DNA from: Rubripirellula tenax
GTDB lineage: Bacteria > Planctomycetota > Planctomycetia > Pirellulales > Pirellulaceae
Reading direction: 5' to 3'
Length of the DNA stretch: 64,000 nt
NCBI RefSeq assembly: GCF_007860125.1
Contig: NZ_SJPW01000002.1
Location: 1,279,768-1,343,767, forward strand
This document shows, in pieces, positions 8,558 through 17,677 of the stretch. Below the pieces are notes generated by a model. It saw only the letters and a list, made by a program, of their open reading frames with translations. It had not been told where the DNA came from and did no database searches. Position numbers and translations under genes: made by a program. Positions within the stretch are counted from its first letter, which is position 1. Each line of letters begins with the position of its first letter.

Positions 8558-9382
8558 CTACGGTTGAACCAACGGCATCTTCGTGCCGAACAACTCTTGA
8601 AAGAATAACTGCATCGCCAACCACGAACGGTGATCGGCTTGTTGGTTGTAGGCAGCGCCTTTGGAATTGTCGTTGCCGGCCATCGGTTGAGTGAACGAGT
8701 GGACGGCGTCGGAGTAAACATCCATTTGCCAGTTGATGTTCGCGTCGTTGAGTTCTTTGACGAAGGCTTCAATGTCGTCCTTTGGCACAAACGGATCGTC
8801 GGCTCCGTGGCAGACAAGAATTTTGGCGATTATGTTTTTACCGTCGCTGGGGCTGGGCGAATCCAGACCGCCGTGGAAGCTGACCACGCCCGCAACATCG
8901 GCACCGCTGCGCGCAAGCTCCAACACGCCCGTCCCGCCAAAGCAATAACCGATGGCCGCGATTCGCTTGCCATCGACGTCGCTGCGACCTTGCAACTGAT
9001 TCAGCCCCAAGTTCAATCGGCGGCGATAGAGATCGCGGTCGCCTTTGTACTTACCGGCCGTCTTTCCCGCCTCGGCCGTGTCGGCAGGACGCACACCTTG
9101 TCCGTAGATGTCGAGCGCAAACGCGACACAACCGAGTTCGGCCAGTTGCTGGCAGCGTCCTTTTTCGTAGTCGGTCAGTCCCATCCATTGATGAACAACC
9201 AACACGCCCGGTGCCGTGCCGGTCACCTTTGCCGGATCCCAGGCCACAAACCCCTCCAGCGCCACATCACCATCGTGGTAGACAATGGTTTCGGTTTGGA
9301 CTTCGGCCCTCGCCGCAACCGTTCCAAGAACGAGCCAACCGAACGCGAAAAAGAAGAGAGTGGGAATCGACCGCATCATCAT
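8558..9382 (-). CDS. Dienelactone hydrolase family protein, exported
   Basis: Alpha/beta hydrolase of 274 residues in the DLH (carboxymethylenebutenolidase) family. The predicted triad is C147 in GYCFGG, D195 or D196 in GADDPFVP, and H228 in DAVHSFT. The first 26 residues (FFFAFGWLVLGTVAARA) are a signal peptide, so the enzyme is probably periplasmic, unlike classical DLH. Such proteins are widespread in planctomycetes, where the substrate is seldom known, so the dienelactone activity itself is not claimed. Three ATG codons stand together at the start. I use the first, at 9382. It is likely co-transcribed with the membrane protein at 7969-8532. Confidence 0.88.
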   Translation of the reverse strand: MMMRSIPTLFFFAFGWLVLGTVAARAEVQTETIVYHDGDVALEGFVAWDPAKVTGTAPGVLVVHQWMGLTDYEKGRCQQLAELGCVAFALDIYGQGVRPADTAEAGKTAGKYKGDRDLYRRRLNLGLNQLQGRSDVDGKRIAAIGYCFGGTGVLELARSGADVAGVVSFHGGLDSPSPSDGKNIIAKILVCHGADDPFVPKDDIEAFVKELNDANINWQMDVYSDAVHSFTQPMAGNDNSKGAAYNQQADHRSWLAMQLFFQELFGTKMPLVQP

Positions 9383-9549
9383 AAGCCTCGGAAAGTGGGG
9401 ACAAAACTTCGGACCGGGTCATTGGACCGCGCCGCTTTTGTGATCGGCAAGGTGCTGTCGGGCGACCGCCTGTTCGATCCTCGGGAAAACGTCGCTATTA
9501 GGAGTGAACGGGCGATCGACAGCACTTTTTCTCAAGCCGTAGCATACCG

Positions 9550-11352
9550 ATGATCCGAACGCTAATACTTTCTCTGCTTGTGGCCACCTCGTCATCAGTG
9601 GTCCCGGCGCCAGCGGTCGCTGACGAGGCGATCGAGCAACTGATCAACGAACTGGTGACGGTCTCGGATCCTGGTTTCGGGTACTCGGGATATTTTTCGG
9701 GCGACGAATTTTTGCCCTATGAAGGAACTGGCCAAATCAGGACCGCGCTGCTGGGTGCAACGTATCGTCGTCCTTCGATACCGATGCGAAAGATCGTCGA
9801 ACGTGGCATCGACGCGGTGCCCGTTCTCTTAAAGCACATCAACGATTCGAGAACGATCGACACCGAGCCGATGTCGGGAATGATGTGGATGGAGTTTTCA
9901 GACGAATACGACATCAATCACAGAACGCGTCGCGAACCGCCCAAAGGCGTCAACCGCGAATCATCACCTAGAAATGACGACCACCCCGACGAACACGCCT
10001 TGACCGTTGGCGACCTTTGTTTCGTGGCACTCGGCCAGATCGTCAATCGAAACTACGTGGCGACTCGCTATCAGCCGACCGGCGGATTGATTGTCAATTC
10101 ACCGACTTATTCAAAGCGACTTCGCGATATCGTTTTGGCCGATTGGTCGGACTTGACGGAAGAATCGCATCGCGACGGATTGATTCTCGACTTCAAGCAA
10201 CCGGACTGGCACAGTCGCCGCGTTAACGCGTATTACCGATTGTCGCTGTACTATCCGGAAACGGTCGAGAATGTCGTGATGCCCTTGCTGTCGTTGCCGA
10301 CGTACGACTCAAGTCTGGTCTATGACTTTTGCAAGAAGGTCCTGTACGCGACGGAAGACAGAGCCGAATGCAAGCGGGTGCTCGACGAGTTCACCAACAA
10401 GCATGGCGATGTATACCGGGAAGCCACTAGGGAACAGTTGTTCGGTGATTTGGCGGGCCTTGAATCGGACGAGTTTCATGGTTTCACGCCGGACCCGAAA
10501 AGCAAAGATCATCGTTGCCGCGAACTGTTGGTTACCTTATTTGATCAACCCGAAAACGTTCTCAGCAACCACCGGCCCGAGTCGACAGTGATTGATAAAT
10601 TTGGTTTGGCGAGATTGATCGAGAGCCTGACTCACGATCGAGTGCCCGCGATCGGGAGCGCCGTCCGTCGCATCTATCAACGGAATCGCGAAGACGACGA
10701 TTCGTATTTGACGACCGCATGCTTGAAAAGTCTGGCTCATCGCGGTGACGCCGCGACGATGATCGATCGGTTGAATCAGGTTCGATTTGATCGTTTGAAT
10801 TCTGATGGGCAAGACTTCGATGCCGTCGATGCTATCTGTACGACCAGCGACCCGACGGTGCTGACCGCGATCGAAGGTTTCGCGGAGACAACCATCAACG
10901 ATCAGTATTTCACGAAGATGTTGGCGGCGCTGGAAAGGTCGGGCAAACGAGACCCTGAATGGCTTTGGAAGCGAGCAATCCACATTCTCAATGGTCTGCC
11001 TGATGCGACGAAACAGGGCCAAGATTTGCTGGAATTGATCGGAGACCGTTTCCCCGATCGCGCCGAAAACGTGTATCGCGAATTCTTGGCCAAGGGGACG
11101 ACCGAGCGTGCCGAGACGATGTGCGTGTTGCTTTGGTCCGACCATCCGCTTGCTCTGAAGATTTTGGCACCGCTGCTGGATGACGAACGCTTGATGAGCG
11201 GGTTTTCGGTGCCGATGCGGGTCTGTGACCGAGCCGCTACGGCGATCAGCCACCGATTGAAGAAACCCAGATTCGATTCAGAATGGTCGCTGCGCGTCAA
11301 AGACGATCTGATCACGCGGTACAAAGCCGAGTGCATTCGACGATCGAAGTGA
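9550..11352 (+). CDS. Secreted hypothetical protein, 600 residues, HEAT-like helical
   Basis: No family recognised. The first 24 residues are a clear signal peptide (MIRTLILSLLVATSSSVVPA, cleavage near AVADE), so export is likely. The N-terminal part has a tyrosine/glycine-rich stretch (DPGFGYSGYFSGDEFLPYEG, about 40-60). The remainder is helical with spaced leucines and phrases such as SLAHRGDAATMIDRLNQ, suggestive of degenerate HEAT/armadillo repeats. It lies 167 bases from the divergent DLH gene and directly before gatA. Whether it is co-transcribed with gatA is unclear. The function is unknown. Confidence 0.8.
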   Translation: MIRTLILSLLVATSSSVVPAPAVADEAIEQLINELVTVSDPGFGYSGYFSGDEFLPYEGTGQIRTALLGATYRRPSIPMRKIVERGIDAVPVLLKHINDSRTIDTEPMSGMMWMEFSDEYDINHRTRREPPKGVNRESSPRNDDHPDEHALTVGDLCFVALGQIVNRNYVATRYQPTGGLIVNSPTYSKRLRDIVLADWSDLTEESHRDGLILDFKQPDWHSRRVNAYYRLSLYYPETVENVVMPLLSLPTYDSSLVYDFCKKVLYATEDRAECKRVLDEFTNKHGDVYREATREQLFGDLAGLESDEFHGFTPDPKSKDHRCRELLVTLFDQPENVLSNHRPESTVIDKFGLARLIESLTHDRVPAIGSAVRRIYQRNREDDDSYLTTACLKSLAHRGDAATMIDRLNQVRFDRLNSDGQDFDAVDAICTTSDPTVLTAIEGFAETTINDQYFTKMLAALERSGKRDPEWLWKRAIHILNGLPDATKQGQDLLELIGDRFPDRAENVYREFLAKGTTERAETMCVLLWSDHPLALKILAPLLDDERLMSGFSVPMRVCDRAATAISHRLKKPRFDSEWSLRVKDDLITRYKAECIRRSK

Positions 11353-11397
11353 GTGTTTCGCAAGGGTGACATTGGCCCGCTGGTCGATTCGGCTTCA

Positions 11398-12927
11398 ATG
11401 ACCGATAATTTCGGACAACGTCCCCTCGAACCAACTCCATTGGCATCCACCCCTATGCTCGATTCGGCCCTGGAAATCCTTCGACTCCAATCCGCTGGCG
11501 AAGCGACGGCCGTTGAGATCGCTGGCGCCGCCCTGGACGCCATCGAAGCCTCGCAACCGACCATCAACGCCTTCACTCACGTCGATCGCGAAGCCGCGTT
11601 GTCGGCCGCGGCGGCGGTCGATGCCAAACGGGCGGCCGGCGGCAGACTGGGGCCTTTGGCGGGTGTGCCCGTTGCGGTCAAGGATGTCCTGTGTACTCGC
11701 GACATGCCGACGACATGTTCGTCGCGGATGCTGAAAAACTTTCGGCCACCCTACGACGCCGGCGTGGTCGAGCGATTGCGGGCCGCCGATGCCGTGATCG
11801 TCGGCAAGACGAACATGGACGAATTCGCGATGGGCGCCAGCACCGAAAACAGCGCCTTCGGTGTGACGCGAAACCCCTGGGACACAACTCGCATTCCCGG
11901 CGGCAGCAGTGGTGGTGCCGCGGCGTGTGTGGCAGCCGGCACCGTTCCGCTTTCGATCGGCACCGACACCGGCGGGTCGATTCGCCAACCTGCGGCGATG
12001 TGCGGCGTGACGGGACTGAAGCCGACGTATGGTCGAGTCAGTCGTTATGGATTGATCGCATTCGCAAGCAGCCTCGATCAGGTTGGTCCGATCGGTTGGT
12101 CGGTGCCCGATGTCGCGCTGATGATGCAGACAATCGCCGGCTATGATGCTCGCGATTCGACGTCACTGAATCTGGACATCTCGCATTACACCGAAGTACT
12201 CAGTTCCCACGATTTGCGCGGACTGAAGATTGGCATTCTGCGAGAATCCATGGATCGCGACGGCGTCGACGATTCGGTGCGTCAAGCAACCCTGGACGCT
12301 GCCGATGTGTTCCAATCGATCGGCGCCGAAATGGTCGAAATCGATTTGCCACACAACGATTATTGGGTACCGACGTACTACGTGATCGCGCCGTGTGAAG
12401 CGAGCAGCAATCTTTCGCGATACGACGGTGCCCATTACGGTCATCGAACCAGTGATTTGTCGGACAGCGACAAACTTGGACCACTGGTGACGACCTATTG
12501 CCGCAGCCGCGCCGAAGGTTTCGGTGACGAAGTGAAACGTCGAATCATGGTTGGCACCTACGCCCTGAGCGAAGGTTACGCAGACCAGTACTACAGCCAA
12601 GCCTTGAAGGTACGCCGATTGATCAAGGGCGACTACGACGCGGCATTTAGCCAAGTCGATTTGTTGCTCGGCCCGGTCACTCCGACGCCTGCATTCCCGC
12701 TTGGACAAAAGGTCGACGATCCGATCCAGATGTACCTTTGCGACTTGTTCACAGTCGGCGCCAACTTGGCCGGCGTACCGGCCATCTCGCTACCCGCGGG
12801 ATTGGATGCCTCGGGTTTGCCAGTCGCCGTCCAACTGCAAGCACCGGTTTTGGAAGAATCGCGGTTGCTGTTTGCCGGCGCCGCTTTCCAATCGGTGACC
12901 GATCACCACAAACGTCGCCCTTCGTGA
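11398..12927 (+). CDS. gatA: Aspartyl/glutamyl-tRNA amidotransferase subunit A
   Basis: Amidase subunit of GatCAB. It releases ammonia from glutamine so that mischarged Glu-tRNA(Gln) or Asp-tRNA(Asn) is amidated in the cytoplasm. The Ser-cis-Ser-Lys signature is visible: lysine in GVPVAVKDVL, the glycine/serine loop GGSSGGAAACVAAG, and the nucleophile region GTDTGGSIRQPA. The frame is open from a GTG at 11353. ATG codons at 11398 and 11455 (MLDSALEIL) are more family-like and none has a clear ribosome site, so I give 11398 (509 residues). gatB follows after 45 bases, consistent with an operon. gatC is not in the window. Confidence 0.95.
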   Translation: MTDNFGQRPLEPTPLASTPMLDSALEILRLQSAGEATAVEIAGAALDAIEASQPTINAFTHVDREAALSAAAAVDAKRAAGGRLGPLAGVPVAVKDVLCTRDMPTTCSSRMLKNFRPPYDAGVVERLRAADAVIVGKTNMDEFAMGASTENSAFGVTRNPWDTTRIPGGSSGGAAACVAAGTVPLSIGTDTGGSIRQPAAMCGVTGLKPTYGRVSRYGLIAFASSLDQVGPIGWSVPDVALMMQTIAGYDARDSTSLNLDISHYTEVLSSHDLRGLKIGILRESMDRDGVDDSVRQATLDAADVFQSIGAEMVEIDLPHNDYWVPTYYVIAPCEASSNLSRYDGAHYGHRTSDLSDSDKLGPLVTTYCRSRAEGFGDEVKRRIMVGTYALSEGYADQYYSQALKVRRLIKGDYDAAFSQVDLLLGPVTPTPAFPLGQKVDDPIQMYLCDLFTVGANLAGVPAISLPAGLDASGLPVAVQLQAPVLEESRLLFAGAAFQSVTDHHKRRPS

Positions 12928-12972
12928 TTTCGCCGCGTTTGAATACGCCATACCAGCACTAGATTTCATAAC

Positions 12973-14451
12973 ATGACACTCAGCAACGGCTATCCCGCCC
13001 AAACCGTTATCGGGTTGGAAGTTCACGTCCAACTGAAGACCGAGACAAAACTGTTTTGTGGTTGCAGCACCACCTTCGGCGCGCCTCCCAACACTCAAGT
13101 TTGTCCCGTGTGCCTAGGTTTGCCCGGCGCGTTGCCCGTCATGAACGACGCGGCAATCGAATTGTCGATTCGCGCGGGGCTTGCGATTGATTGCTCGATC
13201 CCGCCGATGACAAAGTGGGACCGCAAGCAATACTTCTATCCGGATTTGCCCAAGGGCTATCAGATCAGCCAGTTCGATCTACCGATCTGTGCCGACGGAT
13301 TCATCGAAATCCCTGACCCCGCCGATCCGGATTCGACGCGCCACATCGGGATCCTGCGTGCTCACTTGGAAGAAGACGCCGGCAAGAGCATGCACGACGA
13401 AGCAGCCGGTCGCAGCGATACGCGAATCGACCTGAATCGCTGCGGCACACCGCTGCTAGAAATCGTCAGCCAACCCGACATGCGTTCCAGCGCCGAAGCC
13501 AAGGCGTATTTGCAAGAATTGAAATTGCGAATGACACACTTGGGCATCTCCGATTGCGAGATGCAGGAAGGTTCTCTGCGAGTCGACGCGAACGTGAACT
13601 TGCACATCGAAGTTGACGGCAAGAAGATCGCCACGCCGATCGTTGAAGTCAAAAACATGAACTCGTTTCGCGCCGTCGAGCGTGCGATCGAGCATGAAGT
13701 TGATCGCCAATATGATTTGTGGGAAGAAACCGGCAAGACGATCGACGACGAATCCAAGACGACTCGTGGCTGGGACGACAACGCGGGCATCACGTTCTTG
13801 CAGCGAGAGAAGGAAGAGTCCGCCGACTATCGGTACTTTCCCGATCCCGACTTATTGCCGATCCGATTGCCGATCGAGCGAGTGGAAGCCGCTCGAGCGA
13901 ACTTGGGTGAATTGCCCGGCGCGATCCGGATTCGACTCGCCCAACAATATGGAATCAAACCCTACGATGCCGATGTGATCGTCAACCAAGGCCCCGATTT
14001 GATCGCCTATTTCGAATCGGCGGCAACGGGTTCGGGCGACGGAAAGCGGACGAGTTCGTGGATCCAGCAAGACGTGATGCGCACCTTGAAGGATCGCGAC
14101 ATTGGCATCGGCGAATTCCCGGTCGACGCCGACTCTCTTGGGAAGTTGCTGGAGAAGGTCGCTTCGGGTGAACTGGACAACGCACGAGCGCGTGACGTTT
14201 TCGCACACATGATCGAAACCGGCCAATCGGTCGAAGCGGCTATCACGGCTTTGGGGATCGAATCGGTTGACAACAGCGAACTTGAAACGCTTTGCCAAGA
14301 ATTACTCGATGCCAATCCGCAGGTCGCCGAAGACTTCAAAGCGGGTAAACAGCAAGCCGTCGGATCGTTGATCGGACAGGCGAAGAAGAAGAACCCCAAC
14401 GCCAATCCACAGCAAGTCCGCGAAACGTTGATCAAGTTGCTGCAAGGTTGA
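12973..14451 (+). CDS. gatB: Aspartyl/glutamyl-tRNA amidotransferase subunit B
   Basis: Kinase and tRNA-binding subunit of GatCAB, which activates the mischarged glutamate or aspartate on tRNA for amidation. The 492 residues match the usual length. The N-terminus reads VIGLEVHVQL with the zinc-type cysteines CGCSTTFG and CPVCLGLPG, then DRKQYFYPDLPKGYQISQ and QEGSLRVDANVNLH. The C-terminal YqeY-like tail domain runs from about 350 to the end. It is directly downstream of gatA and probably in the same operon. The next gene begins one base after the stop. Confidence 0.97.
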   Translation: MTLSNGYPAQTVIGLEVHVQLKTETKLFCGCSTTFGAPPNTQVCPVCLGLPGALPVMNDAAIELSIRAGLAIDCSIPPMTKWDRKQYFYPDLPKGYQISQFDLPICADGFIEIPDPADPDSTRHIGILRAHLEEDAGKSMHDEAAGRSDTRIDLNRCGTPLLEIVSQPDMRSSAEAKAYLQELKLRMTHLGISDCEMQEGSLRVDANVNLHIEVDGKKIATPIVEVKNMNSFRAVERAIEHEVDRQYDLWEETGKTIDDESKTTRGWDDNAGITFLQREKEESADYRYFPDPDLLPIRLPIERVEAARANLGELPGAIRIRLAQQYGIKPYDADVIVNQGPDLIAYFESAATGSGDGKRTSSWIQQDVMRTLKDRDIGIGEFPVDADSLGKLLEKVASGELDNARARDVFAHMIETGQSVEAAITALGIESVDNSELETLCQELLDANPQVAEDFKAGKQQAVGSLIGQAKKKNPNANPQQVRETLIKLLQG

Positions 14452-14452
14452 C

Positions 14453-14956
14453 ATGAATGAGACAACCACCCTTCGCCGCGACTATGGATTCCTCGCCATC
14501 GCGGCGTTGGTGATCGTCAATGCGATCTGGTTGTTGTTGATGCCATGGGTGCCGGCGATCGCCGAGTCAACGCTTCGACGGTTTCACTTGGCGTCATCGT
14601 CTTTCGGCGTTTGGGCGGTGCAGTTCCCCATCCCCTCGATGTACAACTTCGCCAATCGAACCCGCGTCGATGCGCTTCCGCCTGGGTTGATCGACCCCAT
14701 TTTGGCAAACCCGCTTTCGACCAACACAGATCAACGCGATGCACCGGAGCGTCGTTACATCAACCACTTTCCGATTCGTGTATTGACGTTTGCCGATACT
14801 CGGTGGCGCAACCTGCATGACGGCAAAGACCGCTGGTACGAACTCGAATCGACGTACCGTGGCCAACGAATCGAGACACGTCTTCATGCCAAACCCGACG
14901 CGGACGTCGCCGGCGGCTTTGTTTTGGTGCGTCAGTCGGTGAAGGTGACGCGATGA
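14453..14956 (+). CDS. Single-span membrane-anchored hypothetical protein
   Basis: No family recognised. The protein has 167 residues, with one transmembrane segment at about 14-36 (FLAIAALVIVNAIWLLLMPW) and a polar, probably extracytoplasmic remainder rich in arginine and tyrosine. The start lies one base after the gatB stop and the end overlaps the next gene by 4 bases (ATGA), so translation is likely coupled to the next gene. The pairing suggests the two gene products work together in the membrane. No catalytic motif is visible. Confidence 0.75.
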   Translation: MNETTTLRRDYGFLAIAALVIVNAIWLLLMPWVPAIAESTLRRFHLASSSFGVWAVQFPIPSMYNFANRTRVDALPPGLIDPILANPLSTNTDQRDAPERRYINHFPIRVLTFADTRWRNLHDGKDRWYELESTYRGQRIETRLHAKPDADVAGGFVLVRQSVKVTR

Positions 14957-15768
14957 CCGAGGATTCGCAGAACACTGATTCGATCCGAATCGATCGAGTC
15001 GTTGTGGCACATCGCATCGTCCAGCTCGGCATGCTGTTGGGAATGATTTGGAAGTGGACGTACTTCGTCGCTGCGGCGGACGTGTACGCGGACATCCCGA
15101 TCAACGACGATTTTTTTCCCGGTCTCTTGCGGGCTGCTTCCGTGGTGGTGGTGGCATACTTGGCAGCGGCCGCCACGATCGGCCTGAACCTGATCACGGC
15201 CAGCCGTCCGTTGCAAATTTTCTGTTCCGTGGTGACCCTAGCCGGCAGCACGGTCCTGTGTCTTCACCAAGCCAGTTACAACGACATGACGTTTGTGACG
15301 ACGTGGTGGACGGCGTTGTGGTCGGTCTGGTTCGTGTGGCACATGAACGATCCCGATGTTGATGGATTGCTTCGCCGCGGCGCGTTTTTGGGTCGGCTGA
15401 TCATCTCGATGATCTTGCTCGGTGGCGGCGTCGGCAAATGGACCAGCGAGTATTGGTCGGGCGAAGTTTTCTACGACATCTACTTCCGCGACCGCGACTT
15501 TTGGCTGTTCAATTTGCTACGTGACAACTTCGATGCCGACACACTGCGTGAGATGTCGAAGTGGTACAGCCGAAAGGTCGTCATACTCGAATCGGTCGCC
15601 GGATTAACGTTGTGGATGTTGCCGGCCCGCTGGGCGGCGGGAATCGGTGCGGTGATCCTGGCGTCGATCGCGTTGCTTTCGAACTTTTTGTTATTCTCGG
15701 TGCTGATGAGCCTGATCGGTTTGGCATCGGTGGGATTATTGGTCCGGCGCCATACGTCTATTCCGTGA
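14953..15768 (+). CDS. Polytopic membrane protein, unknown function
   Basis: 271 residues with about seven hydrophobic segments (for example VVVVAYLAAAATIGLNLIT, LIISMILLGGGVGKW and FLLFSVLMSLIGLASVGLLV). Conserved-looking polar residues sit between helices (LGGGVGKWTSEYWSGEVFYD, then FRDRDFWLFNLL). That spacing recalls HTTM or DoxX-like quinone-linked membrane proteins, but I cannot assign it. The start overlaps the preceding gene by 4 bases, suggesting co-translation. The stop is followed by a short repeat region and the convergent his genes. Confidence 0.75.
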   Translation: MTEDSQNTDSIRIDRVVVAHRIVQLGMLLGMIWKWTYFVAAADVYADIPINDDFFPGLLRAASVVVVAYLAAAATIGLNLITASRPLQIFCSVVTLAGSTVLCLHQASYNDMTFVTTWWTALWSVWFVWHMNDPDVDGLLRRGAFLGRLIISMILLGGGVGKWTSEYWSGEVFYDIYFRDRDFWLFNLLRDNFDADTLREMSKWYSRKVVILESVAGLTLWMLPARWAAGIGAVILASIALLSNFLLFSVLMSLIGLASVGLLVRRHTSIP

Positions 15769-15810
15769 GCCGCGACACGTAAGCGGCCGGGTAAATTCGC
15801 ACTGTACGTT

Positions 15811-15876
15811 GCTTTAGCGCCGTCGGCTCATCGCTTTAGCGCCGTCGGCTCATCGCTTTAGCGCCCTCGGCTTATC
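15811..15876. repeat. Three tandem 22-base repeats in a convergent intergenic region
   Basis: Three head-to-tail 22-base units at 15811-15832, 15833-15854 and 15855-15876. Each begins GCTTTAGCGCC and ends TCGGCT(C/T)ATC. The first two are identical and the third differs at two positions. Each unit carries the small imperfect palindrome gccgtcggc. The array lies between the 3' ends of the membrane protein and hisB, where neither gene needs a promoter, so a role in transcription ending or simple repeat spread is more likely than in initiation. Confidence 0.85.
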
Positions 15877-15954
15877 CTTGTCGTGGCCCCGAAATCTGCC
15901 GATACCGGCTACATTGGCATCGCTGGAATCACTAGGTTTCAGGTTCGAACCGCG

Positions 15955-16545
15955 TTACAACACACCCTTGGTGCTGGGGACGGCGCCTCCGCTTCGCGGA
16001 TCGTCTTCGGCCGCCATGCGGATTGCCCGTGCAACCGATTTGAAGACGCATTCGGCGATGTGGTGTCCGTTGCGTCCGTGGTGCAATACGACGTGCAGGT
16101 TGCAGTTTGCGTTGGCGGCGAACGATTGCCAAAAATGCTCGACCAATTCGCTGTCGAACGTGCCAATTTTTGACGCCGCGATCGGTGCATGATACTCAAA
16201 CGCATAACGTCCGCCCATATCGACGGCGGCCGTCACCAAACATTCGTCCATCGGCAACGTGAAGTGACCGTAACGCTTGATGCCAGCTCGATTGCCAAGT
16301 GCTTGATCGACGGCTTGCCCCAGCGCGATACCGATGTCTTCGGCGGTGTGGTGATCGTCAACGTGTAGGTCACCCTTCGCGTCGACGTCCAAATCGATCA
16401 TCGCGTGCTTGGCCAACAAGTCCAGCATGTGATCCAGGAACCCAATGCCCGATCTTCGCGAACCACCGCCGTTACCATCCAGATTGACGGTTAGCTTGAT
16501 ATCGGTTTCGCCGGTCTTGCGGCTGATCGTTGCGGTGCGCGTCAT
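15955..16545 (-). CDS. hisB: Imidazoleglycerol-phosphate dehydratase
   Basis: Dehydrates imidazoleglycerol phosphate to imidazoleacetol phosphate, the sixth step of histidine synthesis. The 196 residues are a monofunctional enzyme without the HAD phosphatase domain of E. coli HisB. Metal-binding histidine clusters are visible: GIGFLDHMLDLLAKH, DDHHTAEDIG and HHGRNGHHIAE. The ATG at 16545 overlaps the end of hisC by 4 bases, so the two are translationally coupled. As HisB lacks a phosphatase, histidinol-phosphate must be dephosphorylated elsewhere. The IMPase-family gene at 31081 is a candidate. Confidence 0.96.
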   Translation of the reverse strand: MTRTATISRKTGETDIKLTVNLDGNGGGSRRSGIGFLDHMLDLLAKHAMIDLDVDAKGDLHVDDHHTAEDIGIALGQAVDQALGNRAGIKRYGHFTLPMDECLVTAAVDMGGRYAFEYHAPIAASKIGTFDSELVEHFWQSFAANANCNLHVVLHHGRNGHHIAECVFKSVARAIRMAAEDDPRSGGAVPSTKGVL

Positions 16546-17639
16546 GACTGTAAAGCTCTTTCGATGGTCGAGAGACAGGATTCCATTTGCTCGTCGGTCC
16601 CGACGGAAATACGCAAACCGTCACCCCAATCGGCAAACTGCATGTATCGAATCAGGATGTTATTCTGCTTGAGAAATTCGTAGATCGCCTTGTGGTTACC
16701 GTCGGGGTGTCGGCACCAAACAAAATTGGCGTGCGAGGGCGTGACCTCAAATCCCATCGCCGACAATCGAGACTGCATCACCGCGCGGGTCGTGTTCATC
16801 TTGGTCTTGATGTCGGCCAACCATTCTTGGCATCCCATCGCGGCGGTCGCGGCGGCAATGGAAATCGCGTCGCAGTTGTAACTGTCTTTGATCTTGGTTA
16901 GCTCGGCGACGATGTGTGGCTGGGCGACCAGAAATCCGAACCTCAATCCCGCCAAACCGTAGGACTTGCTGAGCGTTCGAGTGACGAAAACATTCTCGTT
17001 ACGCTTGACCAAGTCCAAACAGTTCGTCTCAGCGAAATCGACGTAGGCTTCGTCAACAACCAATGGACACGTCAATGAAGCGGAGACCTTTTCCACTTCG
17101 TTGGGCGAAACGATGGTGCCGGAGGGGCTGTTCGGATTCGGCAATAACACCAACCGCAGTCCGTCATCACTTTTCGCAAACTCGGCGGGAAGCTTCCAAC
17201 CGTCTTCGAACGGCGTTTGTTCCCACGATGCACCTTGGATATCGGCCAGCGTTCGATAGAGGATGTAGCTGGGGTAGGGCAGTCGCAAGCGCTGTCCTTC
17301 GCCGACGAAGCCTCGGACCAAAATCGTCAGAATCTCGTCGCTGCCGTTGCCCGCCAAAATCCATTCCGGACCTGGCATCCCCAACGCTTCGGCAGCGGCG
17401 CGGCGAAACGAGGTTGCCATCGGATCGGGGTAACGATTGATCGGGCCTCCGGCGGCCGTGCGGATGGCTTCCACGACGGCAGGCGGCGGCGGATAGGGAT
17501 TCTCGTTCGTGTTCAGTTTGACGCACGAACCCGGCGGTGGCTGTTCGCCCGGCGCGTACGGCAGCATCTTTGCGAGGGCAGGTCGAAACGGGTTGGCTTG
17601 GGTCACGGTCGGAAATACTCGTTCAAATTCGTTGAACAC
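16542..17639 (-). CDS. hisC: Histidinol-phosphate aminotransferase
   Basis: PLP-dependent class I/II aminotransferase converting imidazoleacetol phosphate and glutamate into histidinol phosphate. The 365 residues fit the family. The substrate region LNTNENPYPPPP is near the N-terminus, the PLP aspartate is in VVDEAYVDFAE, and the Schiff-base lysine is in RTLSKSYGLAGLRFGF. It lies between hisD (38 bases upstream) and hisB (overlapping stop/start) on the same strand, so the three form an operon hisDCB. Paralogous aromatic or branched-chain specificity is possible in principle, but the neighbours support HisC. Confidence 0.95.
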   Translation of the reverse strand: MFNEFERVFPTVTQANPFRPALAKMLPYAPGEQPPPGSCVKLNTNENPYPPPPAVVEAIRTAAGGPINRYPDPMATSFRRAAAEALGMPGPEWILAGNGSDEILTILVRGFVGEGQRLRLPYPSYILYRTLADIQGASWEQTPFEDGWKLPAEFAKSDDGLRLVLLPNPNSPSGTIVSPNEVEKVSASLTCPLVVDEAYVDFAETNCLDLVKRNENVFVTRTLSKSYGLAGLRFGFLVAQPHIVAELTKIKDSYNCDAISIAAATAAMGCQEWLADIKTKMNTTRAVMQSRLSAMGFEVTPSHANFVWCRHPDGNHKAIYEFLKQNNILIRYMQFADWGDGLRISVGTDEQMESCLSTIERALQS

Positions 17640-17677
17640 TCGTGGACGGGAAACGCAAACAGATCGAGACGATAATC

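Noticed and set aside
15940-15970. ggttcgaacc-like T-loop sequence suggesting a tRNA
   Set aside because: No acceptor stem or anticodon arm fits around it and it overlaps the end of hisB.
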